From: Succinivibrio dextrinosolvens
Lineage (GTDB): Bacteria > Pseudomonadota > Gammaproteobacteria > Enterobacterales > Succinivibrionaceae
DNA: 64,000 nt
Direction: 5' to 3'
NCBI RefSeq assembly: GCF_011065405.1
Contig: NZ_CP047056.1
Coordinates: 952,747 to 1,016,746 of the forward strand
Shown: positions 9,414 to 17,380 of the stretch, piece after piece
Layout: every line of letters starts with the position of its first letter
Numbering within the stretch: position 1 is the first letter of the stretch
Translations under genes and position numbers: made by a program
The notes under the pieces: generated by a model
What the model was told of the DNA's origin: nothing
Databases searched by the model: none
What the model saw: the letters and a program-made list of their open reading frames with translations, nothing else

Positions 9414-11042
9414 ATGAAACTAATTGCACAGTCAGAAAATATTGAGAACATTGTTGATAAGAATTCAATATATGTTGATAAAACAGAATATATTTACAAT
9501 CTGACAAAACAATATGATAGAGTCTTTTTTTCTCGTCCTCGTCGTTTTGGTAAATCTCTTACCTTAAACACCATTGGAACTCTTTTTGAAAAGGGTGTTG
9601 ATCCTTATTTCAAGGGGACCTGGATTTATGATAAATGGGATCAGGATAAATATCCTGTACTTCATTTAAGTTTTCTCGAATATTCTGCAACTGATTTGAC
9701 GGAATTTAAAAGACAGCTGTGTCTATCAATTTATAAATTCGCAAGAGCAAAAAAAATTCAGAATGTTCTTGATGATAAAGAACCAAATGTTTACATAACA
9801 AATCTTTTTGACGCCATGTCAGATGGAGAACAGTTGATTCTTCTTATTGATGAATATGACCGTCAGCTGACAGCCAACATAAACAATCCAGAACTCTATG
9901 AGATGTTCAGAATCTGTCTTAGAGATTTCTATGGGTCAATCAAAGGTAAAAAACAGATCAAATTCATGGCTGTTACCGGTGTAACCCGTCTTAAGGATGT
10001 ATCAATATTCTCAGTCGGTTCTGATATTAATGATTTAAGTTATGAGTATGTGTACTCTAATATGATTGGATTTACCAGAGAAGAGATAAAAAAATTCTAT
10101 ATGGATTATCTCAAGCTTGGAGTCTCATACGAAAACAACAAGAACTCAGAAAGCGTTACTGATTCAGAAATTGAAAACCTGTTAGATAGAATGGCAGAGC
10201 ATTATGACAGTTACTGCTTTGACAAGAAATATCGAAACAAAGTTTTTTCAACCTATTCGGTTAACAATTTTCTGCTTAATATTGCTTCAGATAAGGAAAT
10301 ATATTTTGGAGACTATTGGTACGATGTTGGTGGACTGCCATCAATTCTCATGAATTATATGGAATCACATAATCTGAATATAGAGAACCTTCTGAAATCA
10401 GAGATTGAAATTTCCTATAATGATTTTGTAAATCCGACATCTCTTATTGATATCAATGAGAATGTACTGATGTGTCAGACAGGGTATCTGACTCTTAAAT
10501 CAGAACTGGATCCTTATGATAACGTGATCCTGGGCCCTGCGAATCGAGAAGTAAGAACTGCCTTATTTTCTCTTTTAAGTCTCAGAGTATATGAAAGAAA
10601 TGTATCTCCATATGCATCAGGTAAGAAATACGTACTTGAGCAAGGAACGGCCGAAGACATTATATACTTGTTCAACAGTGTATTAGCAGCACTTGCCTAT
10701 GACAAATATCCTGTTGGTGATGAATTTGTTCTAAGAGCCATGCTTCAGGTTTACCTGATAGGTAAGAATCATGATGTCCGAGTAGAGCAGCACAACAACA
10801 AAGGCAGAAGTGATATTCTTGTAAATTTCCCTAAGCGTAGAGTTGTTCTGGAGCTTAAATACACAGATAAAGTAAGTTCCGAGAAAGCAAAACTTTCAGA
10901 GGCAGAAAATCAGATAAAAGAAAAAGGTTATGGCCTTGAGAATCTTGGTGACAGAGAACTGATTCAGATTGCCTGTGTATTTAACGGAGCCAGGAACAAA
11001 CGTCAGATCACCATGTACAAGAAAGTTGAAAAGAATAAATAA
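9414..11042 (+). CDS. AAA-ATPase-like / PD-(D/E)XK (DUF1703) protein
   Basis: A 542-residue protein of the AAA-ATPase_like (pfam09820) plus PDDEXK_9 (pfam08011) family. The Walker A variant SRPRRFGKSLT is near residue 42, with Walker B LILLIDEYDRQ at about 145. The C-terminus has a nuclease-like core, GRSDILVNF…VVLELKY (about 465-485), with the Asp and Glu-x-Lys of the PD-(D/E)XK fold. The family is abundant and multicopy in gut anaerobes and its biological role is not established. Defence, mobility or DNA processing have only been guessed. The N-terminal YVDKTEYIYNL segment is typical of the family. The gene is flanked by repeat copies A and B and is not in an operon. Confidence 0.9.
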   Translation: MKLIAQSENIENIVDKNSIYVDKTEYIYNLTKQYDRVFFSRPRRFGKSLTLNTIGTLFEKGVDPYFKGTWIYDKWDQDKYPVLHLSFLEYSATDLTEFKRQLCLSIYKFARAKKIQNVLDDKEPNVYITNLFDAMSDGEQLILLIDEYDRQLTANINNPELYEMFRICLRDFYGSIKGKKQIKFMAVTGVTRLKDVSIFSVGSDINDLSYEYVYSNMIGFTREEIKKFYMDYLKLGVSYENNKNSESVTDSEIENLLDRMAEHYDSYCFDKKYRNKVFSTYSVNNFLLNIASDKEIYFGDYWYDVGGLPSILMNYMESHNLNIENLLKSEIEISYNDFVNPTSLIDINENVLMCQTGYLTLKSELDPYDNVILGPANREVRTALFSLLSLRVYERNVSPYASGKKYVLEQGTAEDIIYLFNSVLAALAYDKYPVGDEFVLRAMLQVYLIGKNHDVRVEQHNNKGRSDILVNFPKRRVVLELKYTDKVSSEKAKLSEAENQIKEKGYGLENLGDRELIQIACVFNGARNKRQITMYKKVEKNK

Positions 11043-11114
11043 CTTTATTTATTGCAAAAATTCACTAGACAGGAGCTAGATAACTTCGTCTTTTTTGAAT
11101 TGGAAGGCATGATC

Positions 11115-11275
11115 TTGATACAGTCCCAAACAGCAGTATAAAAATTTGCGTATTTTCTGAAATGCTCAACCTATTCAGCCTTAATGACTGCAGCTCAAAA
11201 TCTTTACAACTTTTTATTCAGCAAACAAAAAATAATAAAGGCTATAACCCCTTTGAGCTATAGCCTATCATGTGC
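11115..11275 (+). repeat. DUF1703-associated repeat, copy B, with hairpin
   Basis: Starts about 70 bp after the first AAA-ATPase-like gene. TTGATA (11115-11120), a 16-base spacer and TATAAA (11137-11142) are followed by about 80 bp of the conserved block and then a stem-loop of AGGCTATA-type arms (about 11238-11266). By eye it is roughly 88% identical to copy C over the first 105 bp without gaps. A transcript from the promoter-like element to the hairpin would be about 120-130 nt. The hairpin is followed by T-rich sequence on the minus strand as well, so it may also act as a terminator for convergent transcription from the HTH gene. Confidence 0.75.
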
Positions 11276-11368
11276 GTCAAATCTTGCCTTGTTACGACTT
11301 ATCTTCCAAACAATAATGCTTACATTTTTAGCTGAGTTTTTAGAAAAGTCTCAACTGAATAGCTTGCA

Positions 11369-11578
11369 TCATATTTGAATTGTTTTTTTAAGGGCATCAA
11401 CCAATAGCTTTGATTGTTCTGGTGTGAGATCTTTCTTTCCTGCCTCTATTTGTTTTAACCGAAATTCAGTGATATTCAGAAGATGTTTAAAGCTGTCTTT
11501 TGATAGCCCCATCTTCTCTCTTAACTTACTGATCTCGTCACCTGTAAAAAGGTAGAATTCAATCTTCTGCATTAACAC
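11369..11578 (-). CDS. Small HTH (XRE-like) DNA-binding protein
   Basis: A 69-residue protein whose residues 12-60 read as a helix-turn-helix of the Xre/Cro type: GDEISKLREKMGLSKDSFKHLL, then EFRLKQIEAGKKDLTPEQ. It starts at GTG (11578) or at the in-frame ATG two codons later. It is convergent to repeat B and divergent from the second AAA-ATPase-like gene, about 120 bp away, so it could regulate that gene. No partner toxin is visible next to it. The fold assignment is reasonable, the role is inferred. Confidence 0.65.
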   Translation of the reverse strand: MLMQKIEFYLFTGDEISKLREKMGLSKDSFKHLLNITEFRLKQIEAGKKDLTPEQSKLLVDALKKTIQI

Positions 11579-11699
11579 ATCGGAATGACAGTAACTACCT
11601 CAATTATAGGCCATTCATTCTTTCCTACTAATGCGATGTTTTTGTGCATAATATCGTATAATAGTAGTGAGGATGACAAATAAGAGAAGGACTTATTCA

Positions 11700-13283
11700 A
11701 TGGCAGAGTATTTAAATTGCAACAATGAAAGTTTTGAAAAAACATTACGTTCAGATTTTGTTGACAAATCTTTGCTGTTAAAAACTTTAAACGGTTTATT
11801 AAATACAGAGTCTCAATATGTTTGTCTTACTCGTCCCCGTCGTTTTGGAAAATCTGTTAATGCCAAAATGATTAACGCCTATTACTCCAAAGGCTGTGAT
11901 TCAAAAGAGCTGTTTTCTACATTAAAAGTTGCCAATGAACCTTCTTTTGAAAGAGAACTCAATAAACACAATGTAATAAATTTAGACATTGTAAAGATGA
12001 TTAACTCAAATAACGGTACAGAAGGCATTATTGAATATATAACCAGTCAGGTTATTTCTGAATTGGAACAGGCTTTTCCTAACAGTTTTACAACTAAGAA
12101 TAATCTCTTTAAAGCTTTATCTGAAATCAATAGCAAAACAGGTGAAATGTTCATCGTTATTATCGACGAATGGGATGGAATTTTCAGAGATCACTCTCAT
12201 GATGAGAAACTTGAAATTGCCTATGTTGATTTCTTAAGAACCATGTTCAAGGGGACTGATTCAGATAGAGTGATTGAGCTTGCCTACATTACAGGTATTC
12301 TTCCAATAAAAAGATACAATACCCAGTCTGCGCTGAATAACTTTACAGAATATACTGTTTTATCTTCTGGAGATTTTGGTCCTTTTTACGGTTTCACCGA
12401 AGATGAAGTAAAAGTAATCTGTAAAGAGCATGATTTAGACTTTAGTGAAACCAAACGCTGGTATGACGGATATGTTCTTGGTGGTTTGCACATGTACAAC
12501 CCAAATTCCATTATGCAGCTTATAAAGTTCAAAGAGCATAAATCATACTGGGGAAATACCGCAAGTTTTGAGAACGTATCAGACTTAATCAGCATGAATT
12601 TTGAAGGACTCAAGGACGACATCTTCATGATGCTGGACGGCAGTGCTATAACAGGCATCAATACCAGACTCTTCAATAACGATATTTCTTCATTAACTTC
12701 AAAAGATGCTGTAATTACCTATCTTATCCATTTAGGCTATCTTGCCTATACAGACGGCAGAGTATATGTACCTAATGAAGAAGTAAGACTTACGCTTAAG
12801 GATGCAGTAGATACCTGCAGGTTCAGTGAATATCTGAACCTGATTAAGGCATCTGAAGAAATACTGGAAAAGACCTATGAAGGTGATGGAGCCTATGTAG
12901 CGGAGTGCATCAGAAAATACCACTCAAAGTATTCATCAGTCATCAAATACAACTCTGAAGAAACTCTAAGCTACGTGGTACAGAATGCCTATCTGGCCTG
13001 TATTGAGAATTACTATAAGCCTGTAAGAGAAATGCAGTCAGGTGAAGGCTTTGCTGATATTTTATATATTCCTAAAAGAGAAGCAGATAGAAACATACCG
13101 GCACTTGTTATAGAGCTTAAATGGAATAAAGATGCCCAAACAGCTCTTGAGCAGATAAAAGAGAAGCACTACACCGAATCTCTTGAAGATTACTGTGGCA
13201 ATATTATTTTAGTTGGCATTAACTATGATAAAGCCACAAAGGAACATTCCTGTCTTATTGAGCAGATAAAAAAGAGCAATTAG
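11700..13283 (+). CDS. Second AAA-ATPase-like / PD-(D/E)XK (DUF1703) protein
   Basis: A 527-residue paralogue-type protein from the start chosen here. I prefer the ATG at 11700 because AGAAGGA lies eight bases upstream. A GTG at 11667 would add 11 residues without a good ribosome site. The Walker A variant TRPRRFGKSV is near residue 48 and Walker B FIVIIDEWDG at about 155. The C-terminal nuclease-like core is GFADILYI…PALVIELKW, with Asp and Glu-x-Lys. It differs strongly from the 9414 protein outside these motifs (IDEWDG here against IDEYDR there), so the two belong to different subfamilies rather than being a recent duplication. Repeats B and C flank it. Confidence 0.9.
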   Translation: MAEYLNCNNESFEKTLRSDFVDKSLLLKTLNGLLNTESQYVCLTRPRRFGKSVNAKMINAYYSKGCDSKELFSTLKVANEPSFERELNKHNVINLDIVKMINSNNGTEGIIEYITSQVISELEQAFPNSFTTKNNLFKALSEINSKTGEMFIVIIDEWDGIFRDHSHDEKLEIAYVDFLRTMFKGTDSDRVIELAYITGILPIKRYNTQSALNNFTEYTVLSSGDFGPFYGFTEDEVKVICKEHDLDFSETKRWYDGYVLGGLHMYNPNSIMQLIKFKEHKSYWGNTASFENVSDLISMNFEGLKDDIFMMLDGSAITGINTRLFNNDISSLTSKDAVITYLIHLGYLAYTDGRVYVPNEEVRLTLKDAVDTCRFSEYLNLIKASEEILEKTYEGDGAYVAECIRKYHSKYSSVIKYNSEETLSYVVQNAYLACIENYYKPVREMQSGEGFADILYIPKREADRNIPALVIELKWNKDAQTALEQIKEKHYTESLEDYCGNIILVGINYDKATKEHSCLIEQIKKSN

Positions 13284-13343
13284 CCTTACAATTAAAGTTA
13301 AAGGCTTTGTTAAACAGCAACGTGCTACACCTTTTAACCAACA

Positions 13344-13500
13344 TTGATACATTCGTAAACAGCAGTAGAAAAACTTGAGTCTTTGCTGAAATGCTCAAGA
13401 TATTCAGCCTCAATGACTTCAGCTCAAAATCTTTACAACATTTTATTCTGTATTAAAGAAAAAATAAGGCTATAACTCCTTTAAGCTATAGCCTTTTAAT
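13344..13500 (+). repeat. DUF1703-associated repeat, copy C, with terminator
   Basis: Starts about 60 bp after the second AAA-ATPase-like gene. TTGATA (13344-13349), a 16-base spacer and TAGAAA (13366-13371) precede the conserved block, then a hairpin with arms GGCTATA and TATAGCC (13468-13493) and CTTTTAATTT, a plausible plus-strand terminator. An internal pairing GCTGAA/TTCAGC is possible around 13385-13410. The CTGAA/TTCAG core of this pairing is retained in copies A and B. Confidence 0.75.
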
Positions 13501-13551
13501 TTGCCAATTCTTTGCTTTAATTTTCTCCACGTTCTCACGGAGCTGTTTCGC

Positions 13552-13839
13552 TTAACCTAGAACAAAACGTTCAATATTAGAAACATCAATGTTCTGTTCT
13601 ACTTCCCATGCATCATAATCTGCTTGAAATCCTAACCACATATTTGTTGTTGGATTTCCAAATGCAGCGGCTAATTTCACTGCAAGTTCAGGAGACAACG
13701 AAATTTTCTCCTTTAGAAGACGCGAAATTGTTGAAGGTGAAACATGGATCTGTTTTGCCAAATCTTTTGCTTTGATATTGTTGTCTTCGAGTAGCATTGA
13801 CAACATGAAACCTGGATGAGGTGGATTAAACATTTTCAT
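13552..13839 (-). CDS. higA: HigA-family antitoxin
   Basis: A 95-residue XRE-type antitoxin. The opening MFNPPHPGFMLSMLLEDN is the hallmark of the HigA/VapI group. The helix-turn-helix covers about residues 22-60 (AKDLAKQIHVSPSTISRLL), followed by AFGNPTTNMWLGFQADYD. It would neutralise the upstream toxin and repress the shared promoter. Its ATG overlaps the toxin's TGA by one base (TGATG), so toxin and antitoxin are coupled in the unusual toxin-first order that is normal for higBA. Confidence 0.92.
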   Translation of the reverse strand: MKMFNPPHPGFMLSMLLEDNNIKAKDLAKQIHVSPSTISRLLKEKISLSPELAVKLAAAFGNPTTNMWLGFQADYDAWEVEQNIDVSNIERFVLG

Positions 13840-14117
13840 CAGTGATAATCCTCGTAATCTAATATATATACATCACCATTCACAAATTGAAATGTGAGTC
13901 TCCAATTAGCTGACACTCTAACTGACCAAATATCCTGACGATCACCTTTTAATTTATGAAGAAACAATCCAGAAATATTTAAATCAGTAATTTCCGAGGC
14001 ATGATTAAGCAACGCCAAAAGGTATCTTAATCTTTTTTGGTCTTTTTGTTGAATTCCTTTGGTACTTCCATTTAAAAAGAATTCTTTAAGCCCTTTATGT
14101 TTAAACGATTTAATCAT
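13839..14117 (-). CDS. higB: HigB-family mRNA interferase toxin
   Basis: A 92-residue RelE/ParE-superfamily toxin expected to cut mRNA at the ribosome. It begins MIKSFKHKGLKEFF and has KGIQQKDQKRLRYLLALLNHA, LHKLKGDRQDIWSVRV, NWRLTFQF and a C-terminal DYEDYH, all typical of HigB. Length matches the family. It is first in the operon, downstream of a promoter that overlaps a palindrome. Confidence 0.92.
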   Translation of the reverse strand: MIKSFKHKGLKEFFLNGSTKGIQQKDQKRLRYLLALLNHASEITDLNISGLFLHKLKGDRQDIWSVRVSANWRLTFQFVNGDVYILDYEDYH

Positions 14118-14127
14118 ATATTTATAT

Positions 14128-14154
14128 TATGAATTAAAATTGCACGATATGCAA
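14128..14154 (-). promoter_or_regulatory. higBA promoter with overlapping operator palindrome
   Basis: On the minus strand TTGCAT (14154-14149), a 17-base spacer and CATAAT (14133-14128) lie just before the higB ATG. The palindrome TTGCA-CGATA-TGCAA (14140-14154) covers the -35 box, a good position for HigA autorepression. Confidence 0.6.
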
Positions 14155-14234
14155 CTTTTTGATAGCAAGCTTGAATTACAACTGACGAAGTTGGCAACTT
14201 TTTATTTTGCAATTTTACTTTTAATATCTTGACA

Positions 14235-14274
14235 GGCTCTCATCCACACGGTTAAAACCGTGGGTTTTCGAGCC
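14235..14274 (+). repeat. Orphan IS200/IS605-type right-end hairpin
   Basis: Outer arms GGCTC/GAGCC enclose CATCC and a 7 bp stem CACGGTT-AA-AACCGTG followed by GGTTTTC. This hairpin style (catcc-stem-gtgggttttcg) resembles the right end of IS200/IS605 elements, which is also the 3' scaffold of TnpB omega RNAs. No tnpA or tnpB gene lies nearby, so this is a remnant or a non-autonomous derivative. An ordinary structured leader or terminator is the alternative. Confidence 0.45.
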
Positions 14275-14285
14275 AACATAATTTA

Positions 14286-14333
14286 TAAGCGTGGTGCGGA
14301 TAAGATGTAGGCTGCAGTAAAGAAACTGAATGT
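14286..14333 (+). repeat. Direct repeat, left copy, flanking the 14491-15121 gene pair
   Basis: AAGCGTGGTGCGGATAAGAT and the following ~26 bases recur with one gap and several substitutions (about 80% by eye) at 15150-15197, on the other side of the two-gene unit. Confidence 0.55.
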
Positions 14334-14396
14334 GGGGTAAAAAATATTCTCTCAGTTATTCAGATCTGGAACGGATATATGCTTAGTTACTTTAAT

Positions 14397-14421
14397 TAAA
14401 AATTCTCCTTGTACGGAGAAT
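14397..14421 (-). terminator. Hairpin with minus-strand T-tract
   Basis: ATTCTCC-TTGTAC-GGAGAAT (14402-14421). On the minus strand it is followed by TTTTTAATT. No minus-strand gene lies immediately upstream, so it would stop antisense transcription or be a leftover of the flanking repeats. Confidence 0.35.
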
Positions 14422-14490
14422 CAATTCTTCTGATTGTCTATACTTAACATAGACTCCTCTCCAAAATATAACCGGCACTAAAGGCAATTT

Positions 14491-14682
14491 ATGGCTAAAG
14501 ATTATATTAAGCTCAGTCCTACATGGTGGAGGCTTAATCCTGGTAACGGTGTCCTTCTGTGGCGACAGCTTTTGGCTCGTCTTATTGTAGGTGTGGCACT
14601 GATATTAAACTGCATTCTCTGGATGTTTCCGGCGATATTATTCTTTGGAGCCGGTATTTATCTTATGACGTTATTTTTTTGA
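14491..14682 (+). CDS. Small membrane protein, unknown function
   Basis: A 63-residue protein with a polar N-terminus (MAKDYIKLSPTWWRLNPG) and two closely spaced hydrophobic segments, about 28-46 and 47-62, that would form a membrane hairpin. AAGG lies 8-9 bases before the ATG. It is followed within 30 bp by the TIGR04076-like gene and the pair share flanking direct repeats, so they probably work or move together. I do not recognise the family. Confidence 0.55.
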   Translation: MAKDYIKLSPTWWRLNPGNGVLLWRQLLARLIVGVALILNCILWMFPAILFFGAGIYLMTLFF

Positions 14683-14710
14683 CCTGTGCAAAGTGAGGCG
14701 AGTTCTGATT

Positions 14711-15121
14711 ATGCTACATGAATGCAAGATAACTGTTCTTGAAACAAAAGTATTTCCTGAACTTCAGAAAAAATATCTGGCAAATCCTAAGTCTGGTGCA
14801 TGTCCTTGTTTCAAAGCAGGGGATACGTTCATATTAAAGAGAACACCGGAGCAAGATGATTTCTATCATCTAATGAACGGACGATTCTGCGGAGAAGCTT
14901 GGGATGCTATCAGCCGTTATGTGTATACGGCATTACAGGGCGGATCTATTATGCATAAATGGACAAATGATGAACGTGTCATGATTGCCTGTTGTAATGA
15001 CGGAACAAGACCTGTTATTTTCAAGATTGAACGCATTGATATTCCTGAAACTAAAGAAGAGGAAAAGTGGCTTAAAAAGCAGAATTTTCATAATGGTTCA
15101 GATGATGCCTATACAGGCTAA
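14711..15121 (+). CDS. TIGR04076 family protein
   Basis: A 136-residue protein that matches TIGR04076 by pattern: CKITVLETK at the start, CPCFKAGDTFIL, FCGEAWDAISRYVYTALQGG, and DERVMIACCNDGTRPVIFKIERI. The conserved cysteines suggest a metal- or redox-linked role, but the family is uncharacterised. A GTG at 14693 would add six residues. I choose the ATG at 14711 because GAGGCGAG lies about nine bases upstream and homologues begin close to the KITVL strand. It is the second gene of a two-gene unit ending in a strong terminator. Confidence 0.75.
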   Translation: MLHECKITVLETKVFPELQKKYLANPKSGACPCFKAGDTFILKRTPEQDDFYHLMNGRFCGEAWDAISRYVYTALQGGSIMHKWTNDERVMIACCNDGTRPVIFKIERIDIPETKEEEKWLKKQNFHNGSDDAYTG

Positions 15122-15149
15122 CAAACAAAGAAGTTACACAAAGATATGA

Positions 15150-15197
15150 AAAGCGTGGGGCGGATTAAGATGAAGACTGAAGTAATGAAGCAGAATG
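15150..15197 (+). repeat. Direct repeat, right copy, flanking the 14491-15121 gene pair
   Basis: AAGCGTGGGGCGGATTAAGA and the following bases align to 14286-14333 with one gap. The two copies lie about 860 bp apart and bracket the two genes. Confidence 0.55.
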
Positions 15198-15235
15198 CAA
15201 GCAAAGAACTAGTTATGTTTTTCGGAAGTTGAGAG

Positions 15236-15267
15236 AGAAGGCCTAAAACTTAGGCCTTCTGATTTTT
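15236..15267 (+). terminator. Strong plus-strand terminator
   Basis: An 11 bp perfect stem AGAAGGCCTAA/TTAGGCCTTCT with an AAC loop, followed by GATTTTTC. It ends the 14491-15121 unit and separates it from the convergent flagellin gene. Confidence 0.85.
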
Positions 15268-15303
15268 CTGTATATATCAATTACTATTTTATTTTCCGTG
15301 AGG

Positions 15304-16223
15304 TTACTGCAATAACGCCAGAGCCATCTTTGGTTTTGCATTTGCATGAGACTGTAAAGACACCGCAGCCTTTTCAAGAATACTCTGAGTGATCAGATTA
15401 GATACTTCTTCTGCATAATCAGCATCACTAATTCTTGAATTAGCATCAGCAATATTTACTGCAATATTACTCTGATTACTTATTGTCGACTCAAGTCTAT
15501 TCTGCATTGCTCCCATTTCTGCCCTGCTTGAATCAACATACGAAATCATTGAATCAATAGCACCAATAGTTCTTTCTGCATCTGCCTGAGTAGAAATACT
15601 CAAAGTCTGATGGGTGTTTCCTGCTGCATCCGTACTAGACTGAACATTAGCATTAAAAGATCCACCATATGTGTTTCCAGAAGAATCTCCATTCTGAGCA
15701 ACATTTACAAGATCCTGCATTCTGAAGCCATTGTCAAAAACTGACGATAAGGTATCACCAGAATTAGGACCTACATGAAGAGTTACACTGCCACCATTTA
15801 CAGCCCCATTTAAAATCTGCTCTCCGTTATATGTGGTGTTTTCTGCAGTATTATCGATTCCGGCAGCAAGTTCATTAAACTCAGTCTGAAGAGCCTGTCT
15901 GTCAGAATCACTTAAAGTTCCATTGGAAGCCTGTACTGCAAGAGTTCGCATTCTCTGCAGTGAAGAGGTTGTTTCATCAAGAGCCCCCTCTGCAACCTTA
16001 TATAAGGCAATACCGTCATTAGCATTGCGGTTGGCCTGATATAATCCCCCAGCTGACTTGATAATCTGTCAGAAATAAGTACCCCAGCAGCATCATCTTT
16101 TGCGGAGTTGATTCTTTTTCCAGAAGCAAGTTTTTCCATTATGGAATTCAGATTACTGGATGTTTTATTAAGGTTATTTATACCTTGTAAAGCACTGGTA
16201 TTAGTTACCGAAGATATTGCCAT
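15304..16223 (-). pseudogene. fliC: Flagellin gene with a -1 frameshift in a poly-G run
   Basis: The N-terminal flagellin domain starts correctly ([39 protein letters not shown]) but leaves frame after SSQLG. In the next frame the expected [13 protein letters not shown]…VAEGAL…[19 protein letters not shown] resumes and continues to a normal C-terminus (ITQSILEKAAVSLQSHANA). The break is at five C's on the plus strand (16046-16050). A sixth would restore SQLGGLYQ and a flagellin of about 306 residues. The central variable domain is short. It could be a real mutation, slippage-based phase variation or an assembly error. No other flagellar gene is in the window. Confidence 0.85.
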
Positions 16224-16606
16224 ATAAGGTTCATCATTTATACTGTTGGGGCAACTAAAAAAAATTAGATCTACCCTTCTAACCGTTAACGTCTAAAAAA
16301 ACTTTAATAATTAACTAATTAATAATCAATAAGATATTTTTAATTATTAAAAACTCAATCTATATCACATTTATACGTTTACTCGCTGAAATCTACTGAT
16401 TAAAAAAGCCAGAACTATAAATACCCATGGTCTAGACTTCTTCAGAGACTATTAAATGGAGTATGAGGAAGATATAGATGCTGAAGCTGAGGAAGGTACG
16501 GATAAACCGTATAATAAATCCCCAGCTATTAGCTGAGGATTTTGGTCTTCCCATAGTTACACAAAAATATGCTAAGAATGGGATAAAATGACTAGAGAGT
16601 TACGGG
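16224..16606. other. Flagellin upstream region
   Basis: About 380 AT-rich bases. On the minus strand TAAAGTTT, 11 bases and AACGGTTA (about 16281-16308) vaguely resemble a sigma-28 promoter, but match to GCCGATAA is only partial. A small stem CAGCTA-T-TAGCTG near 16522-16534 is followed by a GGATTTTGG stretch. A 26-codon open frame at 16456-16536 has no ribosome site and is not called. Confidence 0.35.
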
Positions 16607-17380
16607 TTATTTGAAAGCATAATAGAATCCTAGGAAACTCCAGGCTTTGTTATTACGCTTAACCATTGGACTGTCTTTAATTTCACTGCTTAAGTACTTC
16701 ACACCAACATCAAGAGCTAAATAGAAATTCTCGAAAGCTTCGTAAGTTACATCAACAGACATGAAAGGACTGAAACCACCCTTTGGTTTATAAGCTTTTA
16801 GACCAGATACTGCTGATTCTGAATCTGAAACCCCATAGTAGAACTCATTGAATTTTTTGCTAGTCCAATCTACACCAACTGAAGGCTCAATATTTAATCC
16901 TTTTGTAACAGTAAAATCATAGCCATAGGCTAAAGTTACCTTATCGCCTTTACTTCTTCCCTGAATATCATGGGCATAAGATGTCTTAAAATTACCATAA
17001 TCTGAATAGAATCTATAACTGAGTTCTGCCATCAGCGAAGAACAGCGTTTATCGAGAACTCTCAAGGCGTAATCATCGCTGTCTTTAGGATCAAACTTTT
17101 GCTCGTTATAGGTTAATCCCAATTGAATATCGTGAGCCTTATCATCGGTTGTAAATGCATGGATTCCTGCTCTGTAACCGTCTATGTAAAAAACAGGAGT
17201 TTCCAGTTTGATAACAGGAGCAACACTATACTGAGAATCATATCCTTTATATTCTGATGTTGCAGCACTTCCGCCTAAACCAAGACCAAAGCTGTCTACC
17301 CTAAATGGCTCCCCCCAATCCTGTGCATATACCCCGAAACTAAAAACACCTAATAATAAAAGTGATTTGTTATATCTCAT
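16607..17380 (-). CDS. MipA/OmpV-family outer-membrane protein
   Basis: A 257-residue beta-barrel protein of the MipA/OmpV (MltA-interacting) family. It has a signal peptide (MRYNKSLLLLGVFSFGVYAQ), alternating amphipathic strands, the conserved FNEFYYGVSDSES region, and a terminal strand ending in an aromatic-rich SFLGFYYAFK. I use the ATG at 17380 because AGGGG precedes it by about nine bases. A further in-frame start nine codons upstream lacks a ribosome site and would spoil the signal peptide. Family members scaffold murein hydrolases or act as small porins, and which applies here is not determinable. Confidence 0.85.
   Translation of the reverse strand: MRYNKSLLLLGVFSFGVYAQDWGEPFRVDSFGLGLGGSAATSEYKGYDSQYSVAPVIKLETPVFYIDGYRAGIHAFTTDDKAHDIQLGLTYNEQKFDPKDSDDYALRVLDKRCSSLMAELSYRFYSDYGNFKTSYAHDIQGRSKGDKVTLAYGYDFTVTKGLNIEPSVGVDWTSKKFNEFYYGVSDSESAVSGLKAYKPKGGFSPFMSVDVTYEAFENFYLALDVGVKYLSSEIKDSPMVKRNNKAWSFLGFYYAFK

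Noticed and set aside
9178-13500. The three repeats as integron attC sites or a CRISPR array
   Set aside because: They are about 2 kb apart, lack paired RYYYAAC/GTTRRRY ends in all copies and have no integrase, and there is no short repeat-spacer pattern.
16281-16308. Sigma-28 promoter of flagellin
   Set aside because: The -10 part matches the consensus at only about half of its positions, so it is mentioned only as a weak possibility.
16456-16536. 26-codon plus-strand ORF upstream of flagellin
   Set aside because: No ribosome site, acidic low-complexity product, no context support.
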